The notes under the pieces: generated by a model
Seen by the model: the letters and a program-made list of their open reading frames with translations, nothing else
The model's database searches: none
What the model was told of the DNA's origin: nothing
Shown: piece by piece, positions 42,977 to 55,900 of the stretch
Numbering within the stretch: position 1 is the stretch's first letter
How the letters are laid out: each line of letters starts with the position of its first letter
Origin: Tethya wilhelma
Lineage: Eukaryota > Porifera > Demospongiae > Tethyida > Tethyidae
Length of the DNA stretch: 64,000 nucleotides
Assembly: GCA_964030475.1 (NCBI GenBank)
Contig: CAXIPT010000026.1
Coordinates: 1 to 64,000 of the forward strand
Direction of reading: 5' to 3'
Translations under genes and position numbers: made by a program

Positions 42977-44640
42977 GCTAAGGCATCCTTAACTACACTG
43001 AGCATCACTGGCATAGAGATGTACTGTCACCATAACAGATGGCATACCTAGCTAATTTGTTGAACTGAAGAGGCATGAGCAACCAGTTCGAATTAATTTA
43101 TTGCGAACTAAACTCGCAGGTCCATCTCCTGTGTAAGATTGTTGCACATGCATAAATTACTATTACTTGTAGTATTAACAATAAATTTGTTTATTATTAT
43201 CACATCGCATTCAAACACATTTTAGGCAAAAAAAAAATATGCCTGCAGTTCTGCAGTCATAACAGTACAATTAAATTTTATACAAACTATAGGAAATAGT
43301 AGTTTCACAACACAACACTACTATAGACAATGTTTTTATCATTCGATCTTGATTTGAAGTCGACCAGCATTTGACTCTTGATACCTATGTACCAGAGAAA
43401 GCATGATAATCTTTTCAAATAACAATGAAGGTACCTATGGTGTGTACGCCTCAGCACACTCAATAAGCATGTACAACTATACAATTTTCCACAAGACCAT
43501 TAGTACTATGCAACAAGGCCCACCTATGCAGATTAGGTCATAGTTGAGCACAGTCTTTAATCTATGACCAAGGATGTACTGCCAGAACTGTGGCCAGCAT
43601 CAGTAATAATCTCTGAAAAAACTCAGTTCAGAAAAATAATTGAATGGTATCACTTGATAAACAGCTACACTGATACCTATACTGCTTATATTCAGCCAGC
43701 CTGACCAGTAACCTGCTGACTGGCAAATATCCACTTGGTTCAGTCATAGTGCCAGCTAAATATATGCTGGGTTTTGGGAGAAACTGTCTTACACGTAAGG
43801 AAAGGGGGAGCCTGGACCATGTGATCCTGTGTAGCCATAGCAAAGCAATTCAGCGTGTACATCACTGTATGAATTTATGATTTACATCTTCTATTTCGCT
43901 CTTCACTTCTCTTAAACGTCTCCTGAGGCAAGAAAACTGTTGTAGCTATTTCTTTCAACCCTTCGCTCAACCCATTCCTTGTGTGTAAAGTAGCGAGGAG
44001 CCTGGGAACGAGAATATCTATCCATAGCATGAGGATAAATGGCATTGGGTGTGGCCTTTCTTGCTGTACAGTACTACATGAAAAAGTGAACTCTGAAAAT
44101 CTCACCCATTGGTCATGTTTTCACTTGAAAAATTATGTATTGGAAAGGGACATAAATTGTGTTACACGGCTTTGTGGATTACTGGAAAAGACTGAGAAAT
44201 TTATTTCTAAAATAATGGGATTGTATATGCACTTAATTACAAGATTATCCTATCCTCTTCTTATCTTTACAATTAGTACAGGTTAGTAACCTAGCCCGAA
44301 GTTCTTAACGATTTAAAGCAAAAAGAATGCTTGTTATTGTGCACTAAGGGCTTGGAAAATGTGTCACTTCCTGACATCAATCTGGATTCATTTTTTAAAA
44401 ATCCGTGATTGAGTGAGTGTAGAGCTACTGTAGCTGTGTAGCTACAAGATACACAAGGGTGAGCTACTAGAAACACCTATGGACCTATTTAAGAACTGGT
44501 TACTCTTAAATAGGGTCACAAGGTTAGCATCTGGTAGCGTTACAAGATAGAGAGTGTTTACTGAGACGGCAAACTATTGTTCTTTTGGTAGATCATTAGA
44601 TAAAGTATTTCGCTCACTTGTTCGCTGCTATGGCATTGTG
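42977..44640. other. No gene seen; dispersed repeat at 43428-43590
   Basis: AAGGTACCTATGGTGTGTAC begins a segment of about 160 bp that aligns with 63843-64000. A MULE-MITE end (GAGCCTGGGAACGAGA) is at about 44001. The short open frames (43628-44286) show no recognisable domain. Confidence 0.45.
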
Positions 44641-45480
44641 TCTCCATTATCGACCAAACATAAATTTTCCACTGGTTGTCAGTTGAGTTACTGAGGAGTT
44701 GATCCCTGTGTCTCAGTTATGTTTTTATCCCTAGCTCAATGACATAGTAGAGACAGGAATGAACTCCTAGCTCACTCAACTGACAACCATTCCTATCTTG
44801 TTTGCCCCTTTTAACGATATTGCCATTCCTCTGTTCTTACTACACTAACGTTTTTTTATTCTTGTTTGTTCTACTTTATTCTCATGAGTTACCCTAGCTT
44901 TTGTACATAAATTGTCTATAGCAATGGTAGAGTTCAAAATGTTCCTATAGTTTTGTACTAGTAGCAGAAATTAACTCAGAGCACAGCTAAATCCAAATAA
45001 CGCACACTTGTCTACATGGAAAGGGTCGTCAAGTTGATTTCCTAAGTAGCTAATGAATAATTCATGACTGAAGAAATTAATGGCTACCATACAGAAAAGG
45101 CACTTTTTGTCTTGTATCTAGTGACTGTACAAGAGACATGAGAAACCGATGCCCAAACCACATGAAATAGACACAAAGTTTATTCGTTCATGAATCAGCT
45201 TCTGAACACAAGTGGTTTATGAGAAAAGTCTTACTAACATAAAAGAATAACAACAAGAAGATGGAGAAATTGGGAGGTTTGGCAAATTTTAGTTATGTAA
45301 TTTAGCAATGGTTTTAGGCCATGTTTTTAGGCTTGTTAGAAACGGAATGAGCTAAAAAGTAGCCTTAGAAGCCTTACCGTGCCAAATGCTTATAATTTGC
45401 AGAGTTATTAGCATGAATATTTGTATTGCACTAATGGGCCATCCGTGACATTCCTATGTACCCAGTACTACCATACTGGG
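44641..45480 (+). mobile_element. Palindrome-bearing (GAA)n element, copy E3
   Basis: Degenerate foldback unit (about 44641-44880), AATAACGCACACTTGTCTAC near 44997, a short degenerate AAGAAG tract near 45254, and terminus CCCAGTACTACCATACTGGG at 45461-45480. It ends 38 bp from the N4BP2 stop codon. Confidence 0.65.
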
Positions 45481-45517
45481 GAATTATGTGACTGCGAAAT
45501 TTATTCCTTGGAACTTT

Positions 45518-46973
45518 TTAGGGTATATTAAGCACAAATAATGGCATGACTCGCACATACTTGTATCCATGTGATTTGAGGTAGTTGATAACAGCTGGTT
45601 TGATTCGGGCCTCTTTTCCTTTGCTGTGTATACCACGTCCAGTGATTACATTCAAACAGGATTGTTTCTCTGCATAATTGAGTAGTTAATATAAGTTAAT
45701 GCTTGCATATGCGAGTCATGCATGGGTCAGTGGATGTCGCAATGTGTTAGCCAGAAAAGATAATAAACAACTAAAAATGTTGAGAAAATGTATGAGACAC
45801 TGGAATGGCTAAATTGTAAAAAAAAAAGCCTAACAGGATGGAATGGCCGTTAGATTGTACACAGAATCCTTCACAAAACGACTACCGTAACCCTTGCTGC
45901 GCATGCACGCGCCAAGGGTTATATACTTTGAACAAGCAAATGTTTTTTTCAAGCATTCTTTTGTTCTGTTCTGTTCACGGTCGCTCCCAGCAAACTTTCT
46001 CTTGCTAACTAACTTGAATTACGTAAAACAGTATGTCACTCATGTGACTACTGGTACCAGGCTCTTTCCTTCCTTATTTTCGAAGAAAATATTCGCAAAG
46101 GAGGAGCCTGGAAATGAGGCTATGGCAATCTTACAAGAAAACTAATCATGTGGGTTACATGACTGACATGGCTTTCTCATGTCGGTAACACGGCTGATAT
46201 GGCAAAATATCAGTGGAGTTCAATTTTTTTGCTCCATAATAGTAATGTATTATAGGTCAAAGGTCATATATGATAATAATACTTAATTATTGTACATCTC
46301 CTAGGAGATACAAGTACAGCATTCTATTCCGGTATACTGTATTCTATTCAGGTATACTGTTTATACAGTTCACATATTCATTAACAGTAATATAACAATC
46401 AGTCAGTTATAACGTGGGCCAATATAGCACAGAGACCCATGCTATAACTATGACTAACAATGTAGAGTATTGGAAGTATTCATGGCCAAGCAGTATTGTG
46501 AGTGAAAAGCGTGTTCAGTATTGAACGAGCAAAGAGTGCATGTGCAAGTGTAAACTTGGGAATGATCTGATAATAATCCGAACTGAACCATAGACTGGTT
46601 TATGATAGCTTGGGCACACACTATACTATTAAATACACTAATGCACTCAGCAATGAAAGCATTAGTGGAGAACAGGGCTCTACACATTCAACTAAGCTAG
46701 CCAGTACGGACTTTAGCCATTTAAAGCAACCTACATACTTTGTGCATGGAACTTTTCATATAATTATACAAACTAACTAGTATAGAACGTTCACACAATA
46801 ATTTGCTCTTTTTGGTGCATTGTTTGGTTGTCAACAATGTATGTGCATTTACAGAGCTGATGTACATGTACAGCATACCTATTTTTGCTCTCACTAATTT
46901 CTCTTCCAAGGCTTCAAGAGCTTCATCAACATGTAGTCCATGGAGATCTAAACAATTTGATCCTTGCTCATTC
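45518..46973 (-). other. Smr domain encoded by the last two N4BP2 exons
   Basis: 46973-46879 encodes [19 protein letters not shown]. 45670-45518 encodes [20 protein letters not shown], then [17 protein letters not shown], and stop TAA at 45520-45518. The DLHGL and TGRG-HS motifs of Smr endonucleases are both intact. The intron between them holds a MULE-MITE remnant (about 46035-46124) and a half palindromic unit (about 45776-45860). Confidence 0.88.
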
Positions 46974-49900
46974 CTACAGGAACAAGAAATATGCAATTCA
47001 AAGAAGTGTTGCCCAATGCCCTGGGGTGTTATGCAATGATGAGGTTTTTAAATAAGTAACCGGTAGAAAATTATAAAATTTTAAACAATGAAATGCCTTA
47101 CAAAATAAGTATGCTATTAAGTGTAAATTACTTGTATAAACTATATCCATAGGCTTGTAGCAACCCAATTGCTGGTGAAAATGGATAGTATACATTGTCC
47201 AACTGGTGAGAAACTAGGGTTTGTATATTTGTGAATTGAGTGATAGTTTTCATGGAGAAGAGAGCTATAAAATCTAAATATAATAGGCTAAGCCGAAAAA
47301 TGGAATAATATGAATAAGCTCTTCTTCTAATGGATCCTCCTAGGCACATGTGCACAGAACCATGAGTTTGACATCATTATTTAAACTGCCGCACCCATGG
47401 ATTTATTCTTTAGCAACAATTGACATCATGCACATGATTTTAGATACCAGGCTACCTCTTTTTTTTGTACACTTCATTCATTTCTGAAGAAGGAGTCTGG
47501 GAACGAGGCTAATATGCTTCTGTGTATCAAATCTTACTCAAGTTTGAAGTAATTTTAAGCTTGCTTTGAACACTCCTTAAATTAATGTTTGTGTTTTGGT
47601 GGAATGTTGAACATTGCATGCACTGTACTAGCGACAAAATTAATAAATTCAGTCTATTTGGCATATTCTAACACTGCAGTGTTTGCTCTAGAAATTTTAG
47701 TAGCTAGGACGTCCACAATTTTATGCTTTTATGTCATCTTTATGTACAATATTAATGAAGGCACCAAGGTGCATAACCCTTGGTGCGGGGTACATACTGA
47801 ATCTTATAAGACTTAGTATTTTGATGGTATTTGATATATTATAGCAGTTTATTGTGTAGTCTAATATTATACAAGTAAAAAAAACATTGGAAATGTAATG
47901 AGACATAGGAATGGCCAAATCGTAAAAAGAAGGCAAACAAGATGGAATGGCTGTTTGAGTGTGTGCAGAATCATTCCTGTGTGGGCTGCATGTAGTACTC
48001 TCTTTCCATGTTGAGTCACTCATGTTGCCCATAGGAATAATTCTTTACACTCAAACAGCCATTCCATCTTGTTTGCCTTCTTTTTACGATTTGGCCATTC
48101 CTATGTCTCATTACATTTCCAATGTTTTTTTACTTGTTTGTTCTCATTTTTTCATAATTCTACAAATCACATTTGAGTTTGTGTGTATATGGTAGTTACT
48201 TGTACACTATCAGCATGGATGTTATAGCTAATCTATGCTCAGGCTGATCAGTACTGAAGTAATGTCAGGAGCCTGCTGAGCTCAGTGTATCTATCAAAAT
48301 TTAATTGCTTTGCTCATCTTATAATGAATACTACATAACACAGTAGTGTATTCACCTCCTAAATATTGAAGACTGAAAGGTTAAAGAGAGTCCAGCACAA
48401 CAGAAATCTTCAGGTAAAGCAGGCAGGCGGTGAATATTTGGATTCCAAATAACGCACACTTATCTACCTGGAAAAGGGTCGTCAATTTGACTTTTCAAGT
48501 AGCTTATGAATTTATGCATGATGTGTAGAAATGAATGGCTGCCATACGGAGAAGCGCTTTTCGCCTTGTATCTAGCCATTCAATAGGAGACTCGAGCACA
48601 CGATACCAAAAGCATGTGAAGACAATGGTACCAAGTTTGTTTGTTCAAGAATCAGCTTCTGAAAGTGAGCAGTCTTCGAGATACGCTGAAATAACATAGA
48701 AGAAGAAGAAGAAGAAGAAGAAGAAGAAGAAGAAGAAGAAGAAGAAGGAGAAAATTGGAGGTTTGGCATATTTTAGTTTGGTACCTTAGCGATGGTTTTA
48801 GGCCATGTTTTTAGGCTTGTTAGAAAGAGAATGAGCTAAATAGTAGCTTTATAAGGCTTTTGGTGCCAAGCGCTCAATTTTTGCAGAGTTATTCGCATGA
48901 ATATTTGTATTACGCTAATGGGCCATCCGTGCCATTCCTGTGTACCCAGTACTACCGTATTGGGAATTGTTATTTCTAATATTATATTGTTATTTCTGTA
49001 TAATGTAGTTGGATGAGTGTGTATCAATAAGCAGGTCTGCAGCTATGCTATGGGACTCGCTCAGGCTTGCCCCTCATGCTTGCCCCAAAATTTTAACAGG
49101 ATGAATGGGTGTGGCCTCGAAGCTTAGCTCAGATAGGCTGAAAAGCCTCAGATTTCAGAAACTATAGGCTTTTGTTGCTTTGTAAAAGGACCTCAGGCCA
49201 TTTCATATCAGTAGCTAAGCTTCTACTGTCTATGCTATGGAGCTTGCTCAGGCTCGCCCCCCAAAATTATGGGTGTGGCCTCGAAGCTTAGCGCTCCAAG
49301 AGCCTCAGATCTCAGGAACTACAGGCTTTTGTTGAATTCTTTGTGTAATTTTGTTAGATAATCTCGATTATTTTACCTTGGTATGCCGCTTTTGAAGACT
49401 GGAGCTGCTGTTCTTGAGATATAGTTGGAACACACACACACAGACAAAACGACTACCATAACCCCTGCTGCGCATGCGCACCAAGGGTTAATCAGTATTC
49501 AAGGATACACACATTGCTTTGTCAGCTATACTCTTTGGGAGTCCAGAAAAGAATTTAGTGGTCCATGGACTCCTAAACACCCTTTAGAGCAAACACTGAC
49601 AATGTTGTATCTTTGTACAGTTTTAGCCTTGCACTCAAACTGGTCTCCAAGAGACTACATAAACAGCAAGAACTCACTGTAAGAGGATGATATTTTCTGC
49701 AGCTCTTCTGTTTGCTTCTTTCATTTTCTCAGTATGTAAGTGACCCTGTAAAATGTCACAAATTACTTGATTTCTAGGAATACATTACTTGATCCCACAT
49801 ACTTGTCTCGCATAGTATGATGCTAATTCATACTGCTTCTTACTCCTAGCCTGGGCTGCCTTTTGGAAGCTCTCAGCTCTCAGCTTAGCATGGAGAGCAG

Positions 49901-52900
49901 CCTCTGCTCTGAGGTCATTGTAAGATGGCTGCTCATCGAGGGTTTGATATACTGCATCTTGAAGTAAAATATACAGCAGTACCTTACAAATTACTTCACT
50001 TATAACATGACAGAACACCCATCACATAATAATACAATTGAAAGAGATGAGCATACATTACTACAATACAATGCTAAAATCAATCACACCCAAATACTAA
50101 ACATGTGTATTGTATGTTCTCTGGAGACACAAGAGCTTGAACTGGAATAGTAAGCTGGGCAGGAATAGCAAGGAGAAAACATCCACTCCTAAATGTCTGG
50201 GAACTGTACATGAACCATAGCTAGCTAATAAAATAAGCCTACCCTCTTACCTAGTTGTAAAGCAACTACTACAAATGGCGGTGCATTCATCTACAGCATC
50301 ATCAATAATATTATACCATCTTTAGCTTCTTTCATCTTCCTGAAATGTTTGGTTGTGGGTTGAGGACAATGATCCAGGGAATTCATAAGACTTGGGGCAG
50401 TCGCAGAGCGAGACAAGCATGTAGTAGACAGTACACTACCATCAGGTGAGTTTAACCCCACACGATTGGTAAGCACTTCCACTGTAGCTTGCATATTGAA
50501 CCTGAATATATAAATTAGAAACATATCCTGAATGATTTATGCAGTGACAGCTATATGTACATCATTACATATCCAGTGCATACTGCACACAAACACACAC
50601 ACTGCCATACTTGTTGTCTACAAGTGTCTTATTTACGACTTGCTGTTCCAATTGAGGGAACATGGAATGGAGTTGCTTCACTTTCTTTCGGAATGTCATG
50701 TTAGACGGAGTCTCGACTTGATCCTGAATCAAGACATAAAATTCAAAAAATGAGTTATACAGATTGTACAGGAATACACATGCAAGGTTGGCTCTAATAG
50801 GTCCAAAGTAAGTGTGCATAGAACAAAGAAGGTCTACTTGTCTTAAGATAATCAATTAACTGTAGTCAATCAATACAGTTTGTGCCTCTCAGTTTCTATT
50901 AACTGTTTGAGACACATTAAGCTAAATTTATGTGTACACACAAGTACAAATGATTACGGTGAATGGTGAAAAATTCCTAGTTGATAAATTTCTGTTCACT
51001 GAGGACTACGAAGTTAACAGCATGAAAAATTGCAAATAGTCGGTGGGGTTGCATTGTGGTAATGCAATAAAAATTATTCAACACAAAGATTTAATGTAAG
51101 AAAAATTTAATTTTTCTAGAAAAATTTAATTTTTTTAGCAAAATTTCGCAATTCAGGGTATATTGAATTAATGAATAAACAGGAAAAAAAACTTGGTCAT
51201 ACATACCTGGCTCATGTGGGGGTCACTGGTTCCTTCCACAACGGTTGAGAACCTTTCTTCTAATGATGGCAACGGTTTTCTGCAATGCAATTATTTGTAG
51301 TGAATATAATTGTTTAGTATCAGCATACCACAACATACACCTATAGCAGAAGATTCTAACAAGCACCAACCAAACTAATTATTAAAACTTGTTTAAGAGC
51401 TTGCTGATGATCTGAATGAATTAATTTTTATTGCTCTACCAACCTACCAGTAATACCCAAGCATTACAGCAAGTATCATTCCACATAGGCTTGGGCAAAA
51501 CTAATAAACACTCTGCTACTATCATACTAGACTACAGTTAGTTTAATAAGTTCATATGTATGTTGACCACATTTCATATAAATGACATGGAATTCACAAA
51601 CTCAAGGCTTTTAAGTATATGAAACTACACAAGAAAAAAGTCTCTAAGCAAGTTTGTAAGTTATGTAAAAAATAATTGTGTGTATAGGACCTCTAAATAA
51701 GCTGCTTAGTGCAACTACCACACAAATCTGTACATGTTGGGCTGCTTGTGATACTATCTGGAAGAGAACAGTATTCCCAGAGCATTTATTTGTAATTCCT
51801 ATGTGCATGCTTGAAATAACATTATGTTGATGCAATGTATAGCTAATGTAATATAAAACGATTTGACCTAGCTTTTAACTTGGATTACATTATATACACT
51901 ACTACAATAATACACCTTCAAAAGTGTACATCTCATACAAGTTTTTTTTTCCCTTGACATATTAGCTGTTTTGCAGAAAATTTGAGAGCTGCTGCATGCA
52001 CCGCATACAGAACTGGCATGAATAGGATTATTTACTCCACAGAGAGGCATGGATACCATCTCTCATAGTAATTGTCACACTACCTTTTAGCCATGGAATC
52101 ATTAGGTGTTAGTAATTCCAAGGGAACAGTTTGATGTCGTTTCTTTTTTTTTTGCTTTGAGGTTTGTTCAGGAGCTTCTGCAAGAGAAATCCCAATACAG
52201 AGGCATAAAAAGTACACATTTATCAAGGAAGCGTACAGTAGACCCTCAATTATCCAAACCTCACTTATACAGAGCTGGAAGGCCAAATTTCTTTCGTTAA
52301 TTAGTCGAAACATAGACAGTATATTCCCTTATAGTGTGGGAATGTTATTTATGACCAAAAAATATAATCTACCAGTGTTCTGATATGCTAAAGTCATGGT
52401 AAAACTAGATCATGGATGCTACTATAGAAGATCGAGCTACAAAACAAGCATAAATTTATTGCTTCAGTAATCCGAACAATTTAGTTTTCTGAATGCTGGA
52501 AATTAGCTTGTGACTGAAGTGTTAAGACATAGATGATATAGTTTATCCTAACCATAGATGATACAGTACGGACGTCCAGACTATATCATGTATGGTTAAG
52601 ATAATTGAGGTTCTACTGTACATGAACATTAGTACACTAAATAGACTAAACTTGTCACTCAAAATTTGAAGTTGAGAATGTACTTTAATTCATGAGTACA
52701 AGGGCCAGTGAATAACTAAAGCAAGAGCTGTAGATATTGAGAAAACTAACCTTTTCTCAAAATCAATTCGGATTGAACTTGGTAGCCAATCTTCTTAGCC
52801 TTTTGGAAACAAACAGAACAGATATGTAACATTCGCAAACTATAGTACGATCAATATTAAACTATTGTGCCACATGCACAATAAACACACACAATTGATT

Positions 52901-55900
52901 TACAGAAGTGGTGCACCATTATTGTACACATATACATATACACATACCTTAAGTGTGTCGATCCATTTCTTATAAATCTCTTTAGCTGCTCTTTCAGACA
53001 ACAAAACAGTCAAATCGTCATCTCTCATTTTATCTATTTACAATATCATGGAATTAGTTTGCTAAGGGGATTACTGTGAGCTTACATAATAATTAGATGC
53101 CAAGGAACACAAATCCACCACTATAAGTATTTCTAAACAATCAATTAGTGAATCACGCGATACCTTGATCAGGAAAAAGGAGGTATTGGTCTACAGATCC
53201 AAATAAGGCTTGAAGCTGCCGAGCAAGAGAAGAAGTGAGTTTCATTTCAAGATTATCATCCCTGGGTACACGATCATCACCACAGCTATCATAAGTTGCT
53301 AACTCGGTACCATGACATTTATTTTGATCAACCCCAACACCAGCTGCTTTACCCTCAGATACAACTGAAACAGAGTTAGTCTTGCTAATGTTTATCTGCT
53401 CCTGTAGAACCCTTGCTATTTCTTCATCATTGGCACATTCTGATATCTTGGATTCACGATGAGGTGACAAACCACCACTAACACTCATCTTTTCCTTGTG
53501 TGACTGGGCCATACTCAGATTTGCTGAAGCAAGTGCACTAAGAGATGGCACTGATACAGTGTTGCTGTCTTCTTGTTCTTCAGCTAATGTAGACAGTACA
53601 CTATCACTAGTAACAGAACTAACTGAAGAGAATGAATCGTCAACAGATTGAGTCACATCAGCACAGTTTGGAGTTGTGAGTGAGAATAGATCTCTCTCTG
53701 GGATGGAGGCAGAAACTAGAGCAATGGACACACTGTCTTCAACATTACCATTACATTTCTGGAAAATTCTTTTCAGATAGCTTGATTCCAAGTGTGGGAA
53801 ACAACTCACTAGAAACATTAAATCACTCTCTGTAGATGCTAAATTCTCTTCGGCAGTGGGTGGTGCTGCTACTGGCTCATATTGTTGTTGATTATCTCCA
53901 CAGGTGATGGAAGAAACAAGAGAGGGATCATTCTCAAGAGTATAAAACTCATCACAGGAATTAGTGGAGGTCATCTTAGCTGAGTGTTGAAGTTCTTCAC
54001 TTTGAGCTTCTATTGTGAACACAATTCCAGGGTCATCATCTCCTTCAGTGTCTGGACCAACAACATTCACAGGGGTCAAAGACTGCGGGGGCGTATTGGT
54101 ATTGTTGTCCAAAGTATCATCTTGTGGTGGGCTTGATGAGAATACTGCATTATCACTGATAGTGGGAGATGACACCTGAGGATTGAGTTTGTTTGGTTTA
54201 CAAGTAGGTTCTTTTGAGTGAGTGTCACTAACGGATGGAAATGCAGAAGGAAAGACAAATTTACCCACATCAGATGAGCTAGGGGTTGAAACATCATCTA
54301 CCAACAAACTATTTACACTTAGTTCCTCCACTGGATTAGGCATTGCAAGAGAACTGCCTGTGCTCATCTTTCCTGTAGGAAGAGAGTCACTGCTCTCATT
54401 CTGGGGGAATGCTGTGCTTGTATCAAAGGGGGAAAACCTAGGGACAGAATCCTTCTCTGTTGAGCTATTTTGTTCAATAAACAGGTTTAAGGAGGAATGA
54501 ATTACAGTGTGGAGTTCAATACCATCTGAGTTCCATGGTGGCTTAGACAATGTCTGATAACCATCCTTCATTTCAGAAGCCAAGGACTGGAGAAGATCCT
54601 CAGTCAGTGCACCAATACTCGAGTTCTCAAGTCCAGAAGTAGAATCAACAATGTTGACATTGTTAACTGAGCTTAGAGCTTGGTCGAAATCACTCTGGAA
54701 GGGACTATCGAATTCCTCACGTAATTCTTGAAGACTCCTATTACATTTCTCGTTGTGGATTGTACCTGCAACAGAACTTGTTAACCCTTTGCTGAGTTCA
54801 TTCTGGAGCTCTAATGGACTTTCATGCTCATCATGCATTGCTTCTTCAAGGCTATGTACAGTCTGAGTATTCTGGAGAGCAGCATCAAGAGCATTACCAC
54901 TGTTAGATCTCATTACTTTCACCTGAAGGCTATCTTTAGTGGATCTGCCATCATAAGATATGACAGTAGGTGTATTGGCATGGGATTGAATGTTCTCAGT
55001 AGCTAATGACTCCAAGGAAAAGCTATTATCACTAAATATCCCGCTGCTAAATGTCCAAGTTTTGTTGAAGATGAACGGTTCACTGCCATTAGATTGGCTC
55101 TCTTGCTTCCATGGCTGAATAGAGTTCTGAGATTGTGATGCAACTGAAGGTTCAGTACGTCTATGATCTTTGCTTACATTCAGTGGAGAAGCTCCTTCAT
55201 ATGTCATAGCCCGTACAGACTGGGTAGTCACATCATATGGACTAGACAAAGATGAATACTCATTAGGAAAAGTATAGAGTGACCTTTCAATTGCTTCAGA
55301 TGAGTTAAAATCAGGAAAACTTTGTCTAACACCTTTATCAGCACTCCATAAACTACTAGTACTCATAATTTTTGACTCAACGCTGGGTGTGTGTGCAGCC
55401 ATCAGGATTCCTCCACCACTCCCCCATACAGAACTTTGACTCGGCCATACTCAGATTTGCTGAAGCAAGTGCACTAAGAGATGGCACTGATACAGTGTTG
55501 CTGTCTTCTTGTTCTTCAGCTAATGTAGACAGTACACTATCACTAGTAACAGAACTAACTGAAGAGAATGAATCATCAACAGATTGAGTCACATCAGCAC
55601 AGTTTGGAGTTGTGAGTGAGAATAGATCTCTCTCTGGGATGGAGGCAGAAACCAGAGCAATGGACACACTGTCTTCAACATTACCATTACATTTCTGGAA
55701 AATTCTTTTCAGATAGCTTGGTTCCAAGTGTGGGAAACAACTCACTAGAAACATTAAATCACTCTCTGTAGATGCTAAATTCTCTTCGGCAGTGGGTGGT
55801 GCTGCTACTGGCTCATGTTGTTGTTGATTATCTCCACAGGTGATGGAAGAAACAAGAGAGGGATCATTCTCAAGAGTATAAAACTCATCACAGGAATCAG

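Noticed and set aside
54222..54500. Plus-strand frames opposite N4BP2, repeated at 56158-56436
   Set aside because: They are shadows of the giant N4BP2 exon, appearing twice because of the tandem duplication.
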